Shown: positions 51,023 to 62,816, counted from the first letter of the stretch. The stretch: DNA of 64,000 nt from Asparagopsis taxiformis (GCA_030407315.1 JALQPE010000115.1:1-64000), one strand, 5' to 3'. Translations and numbers: made by a program. The notes: a model not told the origin generated them from the letters alone.

Positions 51023-54000
51023 GTCACGAGCCACCCACATCGCCTGAACCCTTACGTGAAAGGGGGACGACCGACGTCGATGATTGGTCCTCCGCAGGCT
51101 CACCGATGAACGAGAGTTACGTAAAGCTCACGGCCGCGAAGGCCAACTCGAGTCACACGACACCCGACGTGGGGGAAGAAACGAAGTCCGACGGGACAAC
51201 CGAACCTCACACGAAGAGGAAGCCTCGCAGACGAGCGAGACGCGCTACCCGGAAGCACGACGCTTCCGAGCGCGAGAAAGCCAAGCACGCGGCTTATACG
51301 AAGCGTGTCGACGCAAAAGAAGCCATACGGGCTCATACGGTGAAGCGACGAATCGCTAGCGAAGACGTAGACCGCGCGCCGGTCAGGACCGAACCGTTGG
51401 TCCTCGACGGGCATACGTGCCTACTTGCGTCGAAGCATTATATCGTGTCCGGAACGATAGGACTAGACCTCAACGTGATGAGGGCGATTACCATCGCGAT
51501 GGATACGTGCAGCGGCTACAACTTGATACGAACAAGTTTACTACCCTACGACTGGGTCGACCGCTGTCTACGTGACGAAGAGCTACCGAAGCTCGGAGAC
51601 GCCAACGGGCGACGTTTGCCTATCGAAGGCGCCATCCTGCTGCGTGTCAGGCTGGGGAACTCGCTGTTCCGCGTCAAATTCTTCGTAGCCAACACGCTGG
51701 CTGTTCCCGTTATAATGGGCACGTCGTTCATGTCGAAGCATGTCGATGCTATACGCTGTCGAGCGCAGACAATCGACCTCCATCGGGGGGATACGATACC
51801 CATTATCGCGGAGGGCGATACGAAGACTCCGTACGAGGAGGGGGAAGAGACGAATCCAAACGTGGAACACCCGAAGCGCCGCGAGCGTAACGCGGCCTCG
51901 AATAGGCCGAGCCGAACGTTCTCGGTTCGCCTGACGAAGTACACGCGTGTACCGGCGATGTCGCAACGGACCGTCAACGTGACGACGGACGCGACCGGAC
52001 TCGTGTTCCTCGAACCGAAAGCGTCGGTGCAATTCCGGCATGGGCTGCGCATAGCCAACGGAGTGGTCGACGTAGGACCGAGAGAGACGTTCTCTATCAT
52101 CGTGTCGAACTTCACGAAGAAGGACCGCGAATTGCCGAAAGGCGCGACGATTGCGTACGCGGTACGCTCCCCGTTGGGAATCGTCCCACTCAAGCGTGAG
52201 GGCGGCGAAGCCCTCGCGAAGGTTTTGAACCTACCGCTAGTCGACGCGACGACGCGGACAACTACGAACGGGTTGGGCGACGAAACGCCAGACCCGTTGG
52301 TCAACGAAAAGGGGAACGACCCCGCCACGGATTGCCAGTCGACAATCGATTTGTCGCACCTCGACGACGAGGACTTACGAAAGCGCATCAACGAGATGCT
52401 AGCCACACATTCGTCAATGTGGACGAGCGGACGCCTCGGCGAAATCAATGCTACGGAGCATCGAATCGAACTCGAACCGGGCACGAGGCCCATACGTTCA
52501 ATGCCCTATCGTCAGGGTCCGGCTCTACGTACGATAGCCGAGGAGCAGATCACGAAGATGCTCAACGAAGGGGTTATCGAACCCGCGTCCAGCGAATGGG
52601 CGTCACCAATCGTGTTGGTGCCGAAGAAGGACGGATCCTTACGTTTCTGTGTCGACTACAGGCGTTTGAACGCGAAAACGATCGCTGATTCGTACCCGCT
52701 TCCTCGTATGGAAGACTGCCTTGATTCGTTGGGCGACGCCGCCATCTTCACGACACTCGACTGTAACGCCGGTTACTGGCAAGTGCCCGTCTCCGCCGAG
52801 GACCGTGATAAGACAACGTTTACGTCTTTCATGGGAACGTATCGCTACGTGCGAATGCCATTCGGGCTACGAAATGCCCCCGCTACGTTTCAGCGGACGT
52901 TGGACATAATCCTCTCCGGAGTACGTTGGCAATCGTGCCTTGTCTACTTAGACGACGTAATCGTCTTCTCGAAAGACCTCGAGTCTCACCTGAGTCACGG
53001 TGACCAGGTGCTTTCCCTGCTACGCGCAGCGGGAGTAACGTTAAAGCTCACGAAGTGCTCGTTCTTTCAACCACGAGTTGACTACCTGGGGCACGTGATT
53101 ACCCCAGGGAAGCTGCACGTCGCAGCTCGGAACAAGGAAGCCTTTCGTACGGCTACGTTCCCACGAGACAAGACGCAATGTCGATCGTTTTTGGGCGCGG
53201 CCAACGTTTACCGCCGTTTCGTAAAGGCGTATGCCGAGATCGCTCGGCCACTCAACACGATGTTGAAGAAGGACGCTTCCCCCGATTGGACGAACCCAAC
53301 GGACGCGCAAACGAATGCGTTCGAAACGTTGAAGACAATACTGGTGTCGCCACCAGTATTGCACCTTCCGAAGGCGGGACGTCCGTTCATGATCGATACC
53401 GACGCGTCGGCGTATCAGCTGGGAGCTACGTTGCTCCAGCAGCAGAACGAAGATAAGCCCAACGAATGGGTGCCGATTGGGTACTGGTCGAAGACCCTCA
53501 ACGAAACCGAACGCGGTTACTCGGCAACGGAGCGCGAGTGTTACTCCGTCGTCTGGGCGATAACGTCGCTCCGACCCTACGTAGAAGGTCAACGATTTAC
53601 CGTACGTACGGACCACGAAGCCTTACGCTGGCTGATGACGTTGACGGACGCGTCCGGACGACTACTACGATGGAGGCTACGCGTTGCCGAATTCGATTTC
53701 GAAGTTACGTACAGGCCTGGGCGCGTGCACCAGGTACCTGACGCTTTATCACGGGTGATATCTACGTATGACGACGGTCGACCCGTCGACGATGACGTAC
53801 CATCGTACGGGGACGCGGTCCTCGTGACGACTCGCAGTCGGCGACAACCCACACGAAATGGGCAAGGACGATCGACGCCCGCACGTAAAAAGGCGACGAA
53901 TGCCAGGGGTCACGACGACCCGTCGAACGAGACTCGTGATGAACGAACACCAGCCGCGACGGCTGGCCACGATGGACGCGAGTTCAACCGCGATGCGTCG

Positions 54001-55551
54001 CTCGATGGCGTTCTTGACGAGGAACCGGACTTCCTCGACGAACAGCGCGCTGCTGAAGACGATTCGGCACGCGTGCCACCAGCTGACGTTCAGCTTCCCA
54101 TTACGAGGGACGAGCTTATCGAAGCTCAACGCGAGGACGCGTTCTGTCAAACGATACTGACACGACAGTCCGAGACGCAGGACGCTGCATTCTTCGAAGG
54201 CCACGATGGCTTACTCCGACGCCGGAACCCTCACGACGAGGAACGTACACAAATCGTTGTGCCGGCTTCGTTACGGCCGCGGCTGCTGGAGTTAACGCAC
54301 CACCACGTCCTCGCTGGACATCCCGGGCAAACGCGTATGTACTATACCCTACGGAGGACGTACTACTGGCCCGCGATGGCCGCCGACATCCACGCAACGG
54401 TACGAAACTGCGTTGGATGTGCGAAGAACCGCGTGAAGCTTCGCAAACGGACGAACCCGTTACGTTTATTTCTGGCTACGGAGCCGTTGCGAGACCTATG
54501 TATCAACATACTAGGTCCGCTTACGAAAACCACGCGTGGTAACCGATTTATTCTCGTGATAACGGACCGCTTCACGAAGCTGACTAGAGTCGTACCTCTA
54601 CGAAATATCGATTCCGCCAACGTGGCGAGCGCGTTCGTCAACGCGTGGGTCTTCTCGTATGGACCCCCACGGACGCTCATAAGCGATAACGGAAAGCAGT
54701 TCGCTGCTAAGTTTTTCCAGCGCGTCTGCAACGAAATTGGCGTAACGAACGTCTTTACGTCGACGTACCACCCCCAAACGAACGGGCAGGTGGAGCGCTA
54801 CAACAGGACGATCCTGGCGATGCTGCGCAATTACGTGAACGAAAAGCAGAACGACTGGGATCGATACGCATCGGCGTTAACGTTTGCGTACAACACGCAT
54901 GTGCATTCGAGCACGGGCACGACGCCCTTCGATTTGATTCTCACGAATCCACCGCCACCGTTGGCGCTACACACGTCGGTAACGAACCGCGAACTACCCG
55001 ACGGGGGAGGGCGAGCCACTTACGTTCGTGAGCTCGCCACAACGATGGATAACGCGTATCGAACGCTGAAGGCCGCGCAGGCACGTTATAAACGAAATTT
55101 CGACAAACGAGTCCGTGTCTCGAATCGAAACATCCGCGCGGGAGAATACGTATTCATCGACCCGACAGACGGGACCACGAAGGGCACGAAGCTCGGCAAC
55201 CACGCGTTGGGACCGTTCCGCGTACTACGTAACGACGTACGAACGTTCGTCATCCAACGAGGAGACGTAGTTGAACGTGTCAACTCGGACCGCGTTGCGT
55301 ACGCGCCAACGCCGGCGAACGCGCCCCCGCCGGAGCCATACGATGCCACCGAGGCAGACCTCGACAAGAACCGCGACGGTCCGGCGTATGTAGTAGACGA
55401 CCTACTCAACCACCGCGTGAACGAGGACGGAACGTTAGACTTCCTCGTGAAGTGGGTCGGGTATCGTACCCCTACGTGGGAGCCCCGCCGGAACGTATCT
55501 GAAGAGAGCGTCTCTCGATACTTCGCACGCGTGCGACGAGCAACAACGTGA
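50962..55551 (+). CDS. pol: Chromovirus Pol: protease, RT, RNase H, integrase, chromodomain
   Basis: The frame has no ATG near its start and lies -1 relative to gag, so it is probably made by frameshifting; the open frame begins near 50962. Seen in order (residues counted from there): protease with IAMDTCSGYN near 177; reverse transcriptase with FTTLDCNAGYWQ, MPFGLRNAPATFQ and the catalytic YLDD at 662-665; RNase H with DTDASAYQLG near 811; integrase zinc-binding H...H...CVGC from 1113; integrase core; and a chromodomain at about 1477-1525 (FLVKWVGYRTPTWEPRRNV). The integrase core has Asp1242 and Glu1278 with exact D35E spacing, but the first Asp is Asn1182 (CINILGPL). The protease has Cys where Gly is usual after Asp-Thr. 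The reading frame is otherwise unbroken. Confidence 0.9.
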   Translation: MGSRRRRVERPRAGKRPGDVGHEPPTSPEPLRERGTTDVDDWSSAGSPMNESYVKLTAAKANSSHTTPDVGEETKSDGTTEPHTKRKPRRRARRATRKHDASEREKAKHAAYTKRVDAKEAIRAHTVKRRIASEDVDRAPVRTEPLVLDGHTCLLASKHYIVSGTIGLDLNVMRAITIAMDTCSGYNLIRTSLLPYDWVDRCLRDEELPKLGDANGRRLPIEGAILLRVRLGNSLFRVKFFVANTLAVPVIMGTSFMSKHVDAIRCRAQTIDLHRGDTIPIIAEGDTKTPYEEGEETNPNVEHPKRRERNAASNRPSRTFSVRLTKYTRVPAMSQRTVNVTTDATGLVFLEPKASVQFRHGLRIANGVVDVGPRETFSIIVSNFTKKDRELPKGATIAYAVRSPLGIVPLKREGGEALAKVLNLPLVDATTRTTTNGLGDETPDPLVNEKGNDPATDCQSTIDLSHLDDEDLRKRINEMLATHSSMWTSGRLGEINATEHRIELEPGTRPIRSMPYRQGPALRTIAEEQITKMLNEGVIEPASSEWASPIVLVPKKDGSLRFCVDYRRLNAKTIADSYPLPRMEDCLDSLGDAAIFTTLDCNAGYWQVPVSAEDRDKTTFTSFMGTYRYVRMPFGLRNAPATFQRTLDIILSGVRWQSCLVYLDDVIVFSKDLESHLSHGDQVLSLLRAAGVTLKLTKCSFFQPRVDYLGHVITPGKLHVAARNKEAFRTATFPRDKTQCRSFLGAANVYRRFVKAYAEIARPLNTMLKKDASPDWTNPTDAQTNAFETLKTILVSPPVLHLPKAGRPFMIDTDASAYQLGATLLQQQNEDKPNEWVPIGYWSKTLNETERGYSATERECYSVVWAITSLRPYVEGQRFTVRTDHEALRWLMTLTDASGRLLRWRLRVAEFDFEVTYRPGRVHQVPDALSRVISTYDDGRPVDDDVPSYGDAVLVTTRSRRQPTRNGQGRSTPARKKATNARGHDDPSNETRDERTPAATAGHDGREFNRDASLDGVLDEEPDFLDEQRAAEDDSARVPPADVQLPITRDELIEAQREDAFCQTILTRQSETQDAAFFEGHDGLLRRRNPHDEERTQIVVPASLRPRLLELTHHHVLAGHPGQTRMYYTLRRTYYWPAMAADIHATVRNCVGCAKNRVKLRKRTNPLRLFLATEPLRDLCINILGPLTKTTRGNRFILVITDRFTKLTRVVPLRNIDSANVASAFVNAWVFSYGPPRTLISDNGKQFAAKFFQRVCNEIGVTNVFTSTYHPQTNGQVERYNRTILAMLRNYVNEKQNDWDRYASALTFAYNTHVHSSTGTTPFDLILTNPPPPLALHTSVTNRELPDGGGRATYVRELATTMDNAYRTLKAAQARYKRNFDKRVRVSNRNIRAGEYVFIDPTDGTTKGTKLGNHALGPFRVLRNDVRTFVIQRGDVVERVNSDRVAYAPTPANAPPPEPYDATEADLDKNRDGPAYVVDDLLNHRVNEDGTLDFLVKWVGYRTPTWEPRRNVSEESVSRYFARVRRATT

Positions 55552-57002
55552 AAGGCCACGACGGCCCCCGAAAACGCACACGAGCGTCGGGTTAAGCGCA
55601 CGCGTGCGCGACGTTGCACGATGCAACAAACGAAGGCGACGAGCCGCACGAACGAGAAGCGAAGGCACAACGAGTGGCCGGGACGTCCGCCCTTGCGTTG
55701 GGGGGGCGCGATGCGTGCTAGAGCCGTCGCTCTTTTCGTTTTCGACACCATACGTTGGTGGAGGCACGAGCGCCAACGAAAGATTGGACGACGAGTCCAC
55801 GCGCGGACGATTCACACGATGTGAAGAGCCACGACTGGCTCGACAGTGTTGACCGTCCCACGGGCAAAGGTGACGACACCACGGGCCACGGACGGACAAC
55901 ACGTCAGATTTTTCGCGCGAAAAATTATACTTGGGCCAGCGGGCCATGGACGCACGGTACGAAAAATCGGGCCGATTACAGTGCGCTAATCCGGCCAAAT
56001 CTCGGGACACGCGTGCCCCGAAAATTTCGTAATTTTGGCATGTCACGTGAGCCATCGTACGTCCCCGTGGACAGCCGCTGACAACGAGTCGCATCGACCA
56101 ACGAGGTCAACGCCAACAGCTCGCGAGCTAACGGCAACGTGACGCCGGAAGGCGGAGAAACGACGTAGGACGGACGCGTCCCCAACGAAGATGGCAACGG
56201 CCTCATTACGAAACTTCCTGCACGAAGCGGAACGAAGCTATACGTTAGCCGACGAATTAGACCAGCGGGTCTCAGCGCACGAAGCGCGCGAGTAAAGCGT
56301 GCGAACGACGAGCCAACGAGACCGCGACGACGGACGGCGAACCGAATCGCCATCGTAAGGCACGACGCCGAACACGGTAGCCACGTACGGCAACCACGGA
56401 ACGACACAACGGTGTCCTGCCACGCGGGCATAACGAACGACGCGCGAAAGCGAAAAGCCCGCCGGCTAGTCGAAACGCACGAACAAACCCGAAAGGCGGG
56501 TAGACCACGTACGGTCACGAAGGCTAAGACGCGCACGTCCGCGTCGCAAACGAGAAAGCTAACGAAGCTTCAACCTCGTTCGCATTCGAAGGCGCGCGCG
56601 CCACCGGCCACGTCGGCCAGGATACGAGCGCGTACGCGGACGTCGCTAACGATAACGACGCACGCCAACGGGTCGAACGCACGAAACGAAATACGAATAC
56701 GCGACGGCGTACAAGCTGGTAGCCAACGTAAACGGCACAGCTGAAGGCAACGAGCCGACGAAAGGCTGGCTCACGTAACAGCCTCAAACACCCGCGGGCG
56801 TGCGAAACGACTTCGTCAATCGCGTCCCCGTCGGGTTCGCAAGTCGAATAAACGAAATTACGCAACGGCGTAGAGGGCGAGAATTACGTATGCCCAGGTG
56901 CACGTCGCACCACATAACGGATGAGCTAACGAAACGCTCCTCGGACGCCGCGGCGAACGACGCCACCACGCGAAGCGGACTAGCGCAACGATTGCGCCAC
57001 CG
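55552..57002. other. Chromovirus 3' region, no supported gene
   Basis: GC-rich with CGxx-rich pseudo-frames on both strands and no domain. The composition matches the coding part of the element. Confidence 0.5.
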
Positions 57003-57700
57003 GCTAACGTGAAGCCGCGGGAACGTGAAGCGCGACGGCGATAACGGTGTTAACGGCTATACGAAAAGCCAAGCCCGCCGGCAAAGACGTTGTCAACGGA
57101 ACCGCGACGCACCACGACGCACCGCCGCGTACACGCAACGGCGTGAAACGTCAAGCCAACTCACGCGCGAGTCGGCCTGACGCTTAGCGAATTTTCCGTC
57201 CAGCTCATCGGAGCAAATTAAAATTGGCACCGACGTGCTACGTGCCAAAGAGCTCGAATGCTCAACGGAATTCGACACCCGACGGGGTTATCCGCACGAG
57301 AAACGACGGCGGAAACGAATTCCGAGATAGTTACAAAATGATAACGCCACTGGCCAACGTGAAGCCGCGGGAACGCGAAGCGCGACGGCGCTAATGACGT
57401 CAACGGCTATACGAAAAGCCAAGCCCGCCGGCAACCGCGTCGTCAACGAAACCGCAACGTACTGCGACGAATTGCTGCGTACACGCCACGGCGTAGAACG
57501 TCAAACCGGCTCACGCGCGCGTCGGTCTGACGTTCGACGAATTTTTCGCCCAGCTCATCGGAGCAAATTAAAATTGGCGCCGAAGTGCTACGTGCCAAAG
57601 AGCTCGAATGCTCAACGGAATTCGACACCCGACGGGGTTATTCGAACGAGAAACGACGGCGGAAACGATTTTCGAGTTAGTTACTAAATGATACGCACGC
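57003..57700. repeat. Tandem duplication of about 350 bp in the chromovirus 3' region
   Basis: Copy 1 starts near 57003 and copy 2 near 57353 (GTGAAGCCGCGGGAACG at 57009 and 57359). Shared blocks include CTCATCGGAGCAAATTAAAA and ATGCTCAACGGAATTCGACA. Part of the unit (ACACCCGACGGGGT) appears again near 57850. Confidence 0.9.
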
Positions 57701-58209
57701 CAACGGGCTCTACGATCGAGGTTAACGTACCACTCGCAGTGAAAAGCCGCCGCTACGCGCCGCCGCTTTGCCGAATAGTTGCGTGTGTTACGAACCTGCC
57801 AACGGGCACGCGCCGCCGCGAACTCGAAGCACGGGCCACGTAAGCCATACGACACCCGACGGGGTAGACGCCACAACAAAAAATTGTGGGGAGGGGCTTA
57901 ACGCTAACCCCCCCCCGCTGCAGACGACCTGCCAAACGCGAATTACGAAGCTCAACGGAGCCATGCGATTACGCAAAGAAACAAAACGAAGTTTACGAAG
58001 TAGCACGATGCTAGAGCCGACATGGCCTACGAACTAAACTAGGAACGACCTAGTAGCGACGAGAACGCTTGCCCGCAGGGTCATACGGACCAGGGCCTTC
58101 GCCGCGGCTATCGTGGCTCCGGCTGCGACTGGGCTGAACGAAGCCCGGCGCGTACGGATCGACGGTCTGCGTGACCACGGGGGCTCGCTCGCGACGCGAC
58201 GCGGGATCC

Positions 58210-59919
58210 CTAGCGTAAGGATCCGCAGTCCCGTGACTGCGCGTATCCGAAGGGCGCGCCGAAGCGGGGGTCGCGTGGCAGGTACGCCGCTGCGTGACCA
58301 TACCCGACGGGGTCGCCGAAGCCGCCGCCACTCGCGTAACCGTAAGGTTCATTACGAACGCCAACGGGCGGCGCGTAACTACGAGTCGCCGCGGCGAGAC
58401 GCTCGGAAATCGCGCGTTCCGTTGCCAAGCGGGCAGTCAGGTCCAACGTCTGAGCCCTGAACTCTTCGGCTGCGCGAGCCACGGATGAGATGAGGGAACG
58501 AATAACCCAGCCCTCCGCACGAGGCGGAGCGGCCATCGACGTACCGAGAAGCCGGCGGGCATCCTCATCGGAGACGCGGTCGTCCAGGCTCACGAAGCGT
58601 GGCGCGCGCTCGGCCGGCGTGGCCACATCCGGACGACTGACGTGGGCAACGTTGCCTCCTCCCGTAGCCTCGCGTGGCACGATCTCTCGAGGATCCGGCG
58701 CACGCGGCGCTTCGTTTTGATGGCCACGACGGCCAGAACGCGTCCCTCGGGGGCGCTCGTTGCCCCCGAGGCCGCCGAAATAACCGGCACGATTGCCACG
58801 ACGGCGTTCGGAACGGGAAGCGACCCGCGGCACGTAAGCCCCATCGCTGCGCACGGAGACGAACTCCTGGTTATCGCCGCTTGCGTAATCGGGACGTATA
58901 ACCCGATACTCCGGCCCCAACGCAAGGGCGCCGCGAACCTCAGCCAACGCGCTGGTAACGGAGACGAACGTGTCGGAACCGTCCACCGGGATTGCACGAA
59001 GCATCTCGTAGTCGGCCAGGAAGTCCAACGTGGACTCCGGCAGTAGGCACGCGCGCCCGAACACACGACGTTCCACGAACAGCGAGCATGCGAGCATCGC
59101 TGCGTGTTCGATATCCACGGCCATGAGGAAACGTTCCTTCACGGGGGCAGGCGCGTCCTTCACGGCATCGGTAAAGTAGTGCACCACGCGTGGTAGCAAC
59201 GTGGACGACCCACGGGGGTACGGAAACTCCTCTACTACTTTCGGCAACGGCGGGAAGTAGAGCTCGCTCGGGACGACCCACGGAGCCGACGCGTGCGACA
59301 CGCGGTAGTCGTCCGCGTTCACGTGACGGAGCGCGAAATGGTCGTCGTACGACACTACGCTCTTGGAGATGACGCTCAACGAAAGAGAAGTCTTCCATTC
59401 GGCACGTTGCCTTTCGGAAAGTGTCCGCGGACATACGAAGACGGACGCCACCGAGATGAACGGCGGTTACTCGGGCGTCCCCTTCCACAGGAAGGCGTCC
59501 ATACGATCGACGTAGATCGCGTCGTTGACGTCACGCAACCACGAGCGGTCGCAACGTATCGACGCCGGGATCTGGTAACGTTCCGATCCCGGTGGCCCGT
59601 TGGCGAAACGACGCCCGGCTCCCCGCCCCCACGTATCCTCGGCGGAACGCATATAGTCGACGACCGCGCGGGCGTCCAGACGATCTCTGGCCAACGTGGT
59701 GAGATCGTCATCCGTGATACCCACGCGAGGCAACGCAGCCCACGCGTGGGTCAGGACGCCTACGTTTAGCGCCGCACCGCCACGTGAGGCGGTGCCGACT
59801 GTCCCAAAGGGGTCACCACCCTCCGGCGAGGGATCCTGGCGAGGGGAAAACACTGATTTCGCTATGAACAGAACGTACTTTCCAAACCAGAATCCAACTT
59901 TCTGAAGTTGATTGAACAT
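58210..59919 (-). CDS. Long antisense ORF of the chromovirus, one in-frame stop
   Basis: On the minus strand a frame opens at the ATG at 59919, meets TAA at 59467-59469, and continues in the same frame to 58210, about 570 codons in all. I recognise no family. The first part has RRFANGPPGSERYQIPASIR; the second has a helical region (VKERFLMAVDIEHAAMLACSLF), a disordered Arg/Gly-rich middle (NRAGYFGGLGGNERPRG), a coiled-coil-like segment and a Gly/Tyr-rich end. The first 20 or so codons lie in flanking DNA, so the ATG may not be the original start. It could be an accessory gene on the antisense strand, as some gypsy elements carry, or an ORF kept open by G+C-rich composition. Confidence 0.45.
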
Positions 59920-59997
59920 GAGAGATGTTTTTTCATATTGATTGAATAGGATAACAAAGTTGATTGAACTACTCGTGTCGTCGAAGACGAGGCGTTT

Positions 59998-62510
59998 TTA
60001 CTTCGGAATAGACGCCAGGCCTGACCTGATCTCTTTCTCTACTCCAGCTCTTATCATCTTGTTTGTTAGTGAAGGGAACTCTGCAATGACGGTGTCAACC
60101 GAAATATGTCCCTTCCAAGCCACTGTTGTTCTCCCCTTGCGAAGCATGGCAGGCCTATACTTACCTGACCATGCGTCTCTTCCATCTTAGACCTCGTACC
60201 ACCGAACACACAGCTGACAAATAACCCCTTCGTTGTTTTTCTTACAACTCATAATTTGTCCTAGCCAGAACGGCATCTCAGTAGTACAGTCTTCTCCATT
60301 TACAGTCACGAAGCGATTCACCGAGTAGGGCAAGTCTGATAGTGGTATGCAATCTGCAGTCGACATGAGTTCCTCCTCTATCGGGACGACGTTCCGATTC
60401 CCTTTTCGATACATGCCATTCATCTCGAAACATTCGGTGAGGTTCCAATGAAAAGAATCTTCCCTTTCCTCATAAACCTGTCGTAGAAGCTCATGTAGCT
60501 GATCCATTTTAGAATTGTTATTGACCCTGCTCTCTTCCGAACGAAAACGGAGCAGGACCTCATGTCGATCTGGAGGAGAACGTATGATATTACTCGGTGT
60601 TCGTTTCAGTTCAGGAGGCTTAACCAGGAAACCATTCAGCCCCGGAGTGAGAATTGGGAGAGGCTTCCAGTTGTCTTCACAAAATATCTTAACATCGCAT
60701 GCAGTTCTGTAGAAGTCATAACTTTTTCCTGTATCTTGGGATCGGTGAAACCTGAAGTATCTGAATTTTGAGAAAGCATGCACTTTTCCAACCGAATTCT
60801 CACTCCGGCAGAGACCGGAGAAGTTTGCCACGTGCAACATACGAGAGACAGAGGGTTCCGGAGTATAGGACACTCTGAGTTGTTCAACTAAATCTTCCAT
60901 AGTGACGGCGTTGTGGGAACGTAGCCTGCGAGAGGTACAGCTAAAGGCCTGGTCGATGTCTGCATGGGTGTGGCCGATGGGTAGGAAAGAAGCGTGTACT
61001 TCTTCAAACACACCCAAGCAACGAGACATTCTAGATAGCAAAACAGAAACGTGTTCTTGTTCTCTCTCGTGCAATTGTCTACCTGCAAGTACAGTGTTCC
61101 CTGAAGACTCGAACCCATAGCCTTTTTGGTAAGAGTCCTGTGAATTGCCTCGATGATATGATTTGCCCCAGTTTCGAATTCAGCAGTAAGTGTGTACAAC
61201 GAAAGATGCTTTCGGACACCATGTTCGAGAACACCTATGAGTCTCACCTTCAAACTATGACCAACAGTCGCTTTTGTACATACCGTGAAATGGGGAAGAC
61301 CGTATCCTGATTGATCAGCCCCGTCTACGATCAGAGACGTGAACCTGGAGGGATATAGTGACGCTTCTTCACACTTCTTTTGATACTCCCTGCGTTCCCG
61401 TGCCACCATCTCGATATGACGCTGGCGACGTTCCAGAAGCGGAGCAGTGCGTTGAATATCTGTCCCGATGGCTTCCAGTTTATCACGTATGTACTCACAT
61501 TCCGAACATTTCGTGAACCTCTGGACACGCCGAACCTTGATATTCGCACAAAACGTGTTCCAGGTGTTGTAGAAGTAGCTCAAAGTTGGTGGGTTCCGGT
61601 TCGAGTATAATAACGTAAATTGGTCGCAGAACATCTCGTACACAGCCTTCTTCTCGAAAAGAGGCAGATGCTTCTCTCCACTGTCTGGCATCATATCAGC
61701 AGTCGAGGCAGACAAGCGTTCAAGGAAGCAGATCGCTGCATCTCTATGTGGAGAGCCAGAAATTCGTTTCGGAGAAGCCATAAATGGAAGACTCCCATTC
61801 CGGCAAGCTTTCTTTACCGAGGTCTGCAGGTGTCGTGAAAACTTGAAGCTGTACTCTAGGAATTCGCAACACACAGGCTTCCCAGAGAAGTAGAACCGGT
61901 TACTGTTTGGTTCCAGTAGAGCGTGCAGATACCTGCGGCGATCGTCCCTGTTGTACAACAAAACTCGTTCTGCTTCATTCCGAAGGAAAACATGGTCGGT
62001 TTTTCTGAAGCATCCCTTATTGCAGCATGGTATTCTTCTTATATCTGTTTTGGGCAGTGACAAACTGAACTTCACCCGCCTCTCTAGCATGCTGCTCTTT
62101 CGACGAACTGAACTGGACCTCGTCACACTTTCATAATTCTTCCTGTGTTGTAGTCGTGAAAATGGTTTATACATCGAAGCAGTGGATCGGAAAGAGTCGG
62201 AAGAAGTACCCACTATTCCATGCATCACTTCATCGTGGCTACGCGGCATAGATATGGTTTCAACAGAAGGAGCGTGTTCTGATTTGGAGTCCCTAGAAAG
62301 AGATTTCATGTATGATTCGGCTTTCTCCAGTGCGTCATTCCTAGCTTCGGCGAGATGAAAACGCGGAGCCATCTGCAGTGGGAGCAGAACGAATGATCTC
62401 TGAACGGTAGTTAGATTTGCAGGTAGCGTGGAAAAGAGATGGCTGCAAGACGAGTATATCGGTTGATCAAGATGCATGGTGAGTAGGAATGACACCGGTG
62501 AGACGTTCAT
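59998..62510 (-). pseudogene. GHTHxDIDQ (DUF7869-like) transposon-type protein, frameshifted
   Basis: The minus-strand ORF starts with the ATG at 62510 and runs 540 codons. Seen: a Cys/Arg-rich region (IPCCNKGCF), FTKCSECEYIRD, IVDGADQSGYGLPHF, and LQVDNCTRENKNTFLFCYLECLVAW. At about 61030 one base is missing relative to the expected frame: the frame beginning near 61074 continues with GVFEEVHASFLPIGHTHADIDQAF. That frame stops at a TAA at 60187-60189, yet the next 62 codons in the same frame (DAWSGKYRPAML ... VIAEFPSLTNKM ... ending IPK and a stop at 59998) look like the true C-terminus. So there is one frameshift and one premature stop. Known: the D-N-x-x-E-N-K-N and GHTHxDIDQ motifs mark a widespread algal/metazoan transposon-linked family. 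The catalytic role is not established to my knowledge. Confidence 0.7.
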
Positions 62511-62816
62511 CTAATATGGATACAGAGTGGCCTCCTCGACGGCGATAGTTGGCCCAGGATACAGCGCCAAATACCTATGTCAAATCAATCTCTGTTGTGA
62601 ATGGAGTACGGCTGATTGGTTGATTTGTCCTCTTCATGCGCCCATGATTACGGGGAAAATGAGAACAATCTTTCCTCTCTGAAGGTTTACAAATGGTACG
62701 AAACAGAGCTAAAGGTTTATTGCAGCGGTTTTGTTCAAATCTGCCGAGCGAAAACTATACGTAATAAGACTAAGACAACGGCCTCATCTTGTTCAAGTCC
62801 CATGCGAATATCCCGT
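62511..62816. other. Intergenic, no feature seen
   Basis: About 300 bp between two minus-strand genes, with no ORF, palindrome core or ACTGCC motif. Confidence 0.4.

Larger units (their letters stand above)
47850..59860 (+). mobile_element. Ty3/gypsy chromovirus-type LTR retrotransposon
   Basis: A GC-rich block with ACG/CGT-heavy codon use, sharply different from both flanks, holds gag, pol with chromodomain, a long 3' region with tandem repeats, and an antisense ORF. Boundaries are set by composition and are uncertain by about 50 bp on each side. The leader at about 47850-48560 should include a 5' LTR, with a TATATAG box at about 48096. I could not find its second copy at the right end, so the element is probably truncated on the right or has strongly diverged LTRs. 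No primer-binding site was recognised. Confidence 0.85.

Noticed and set aside
55435..58460. Many 60-220 codon frames on both strands of the chromovirus 3' region
   Set aside because: Very high G+C lowers stop frequency on all frames; none shows a domain. Only the antisense frame at 58210-59919 is long enough to mention.
47850..59860. A matching LTR pair for the chromovirus
   Set aside because: I compared the leader with the right end and found no repeated copy, so I do not report LTR coordinates.
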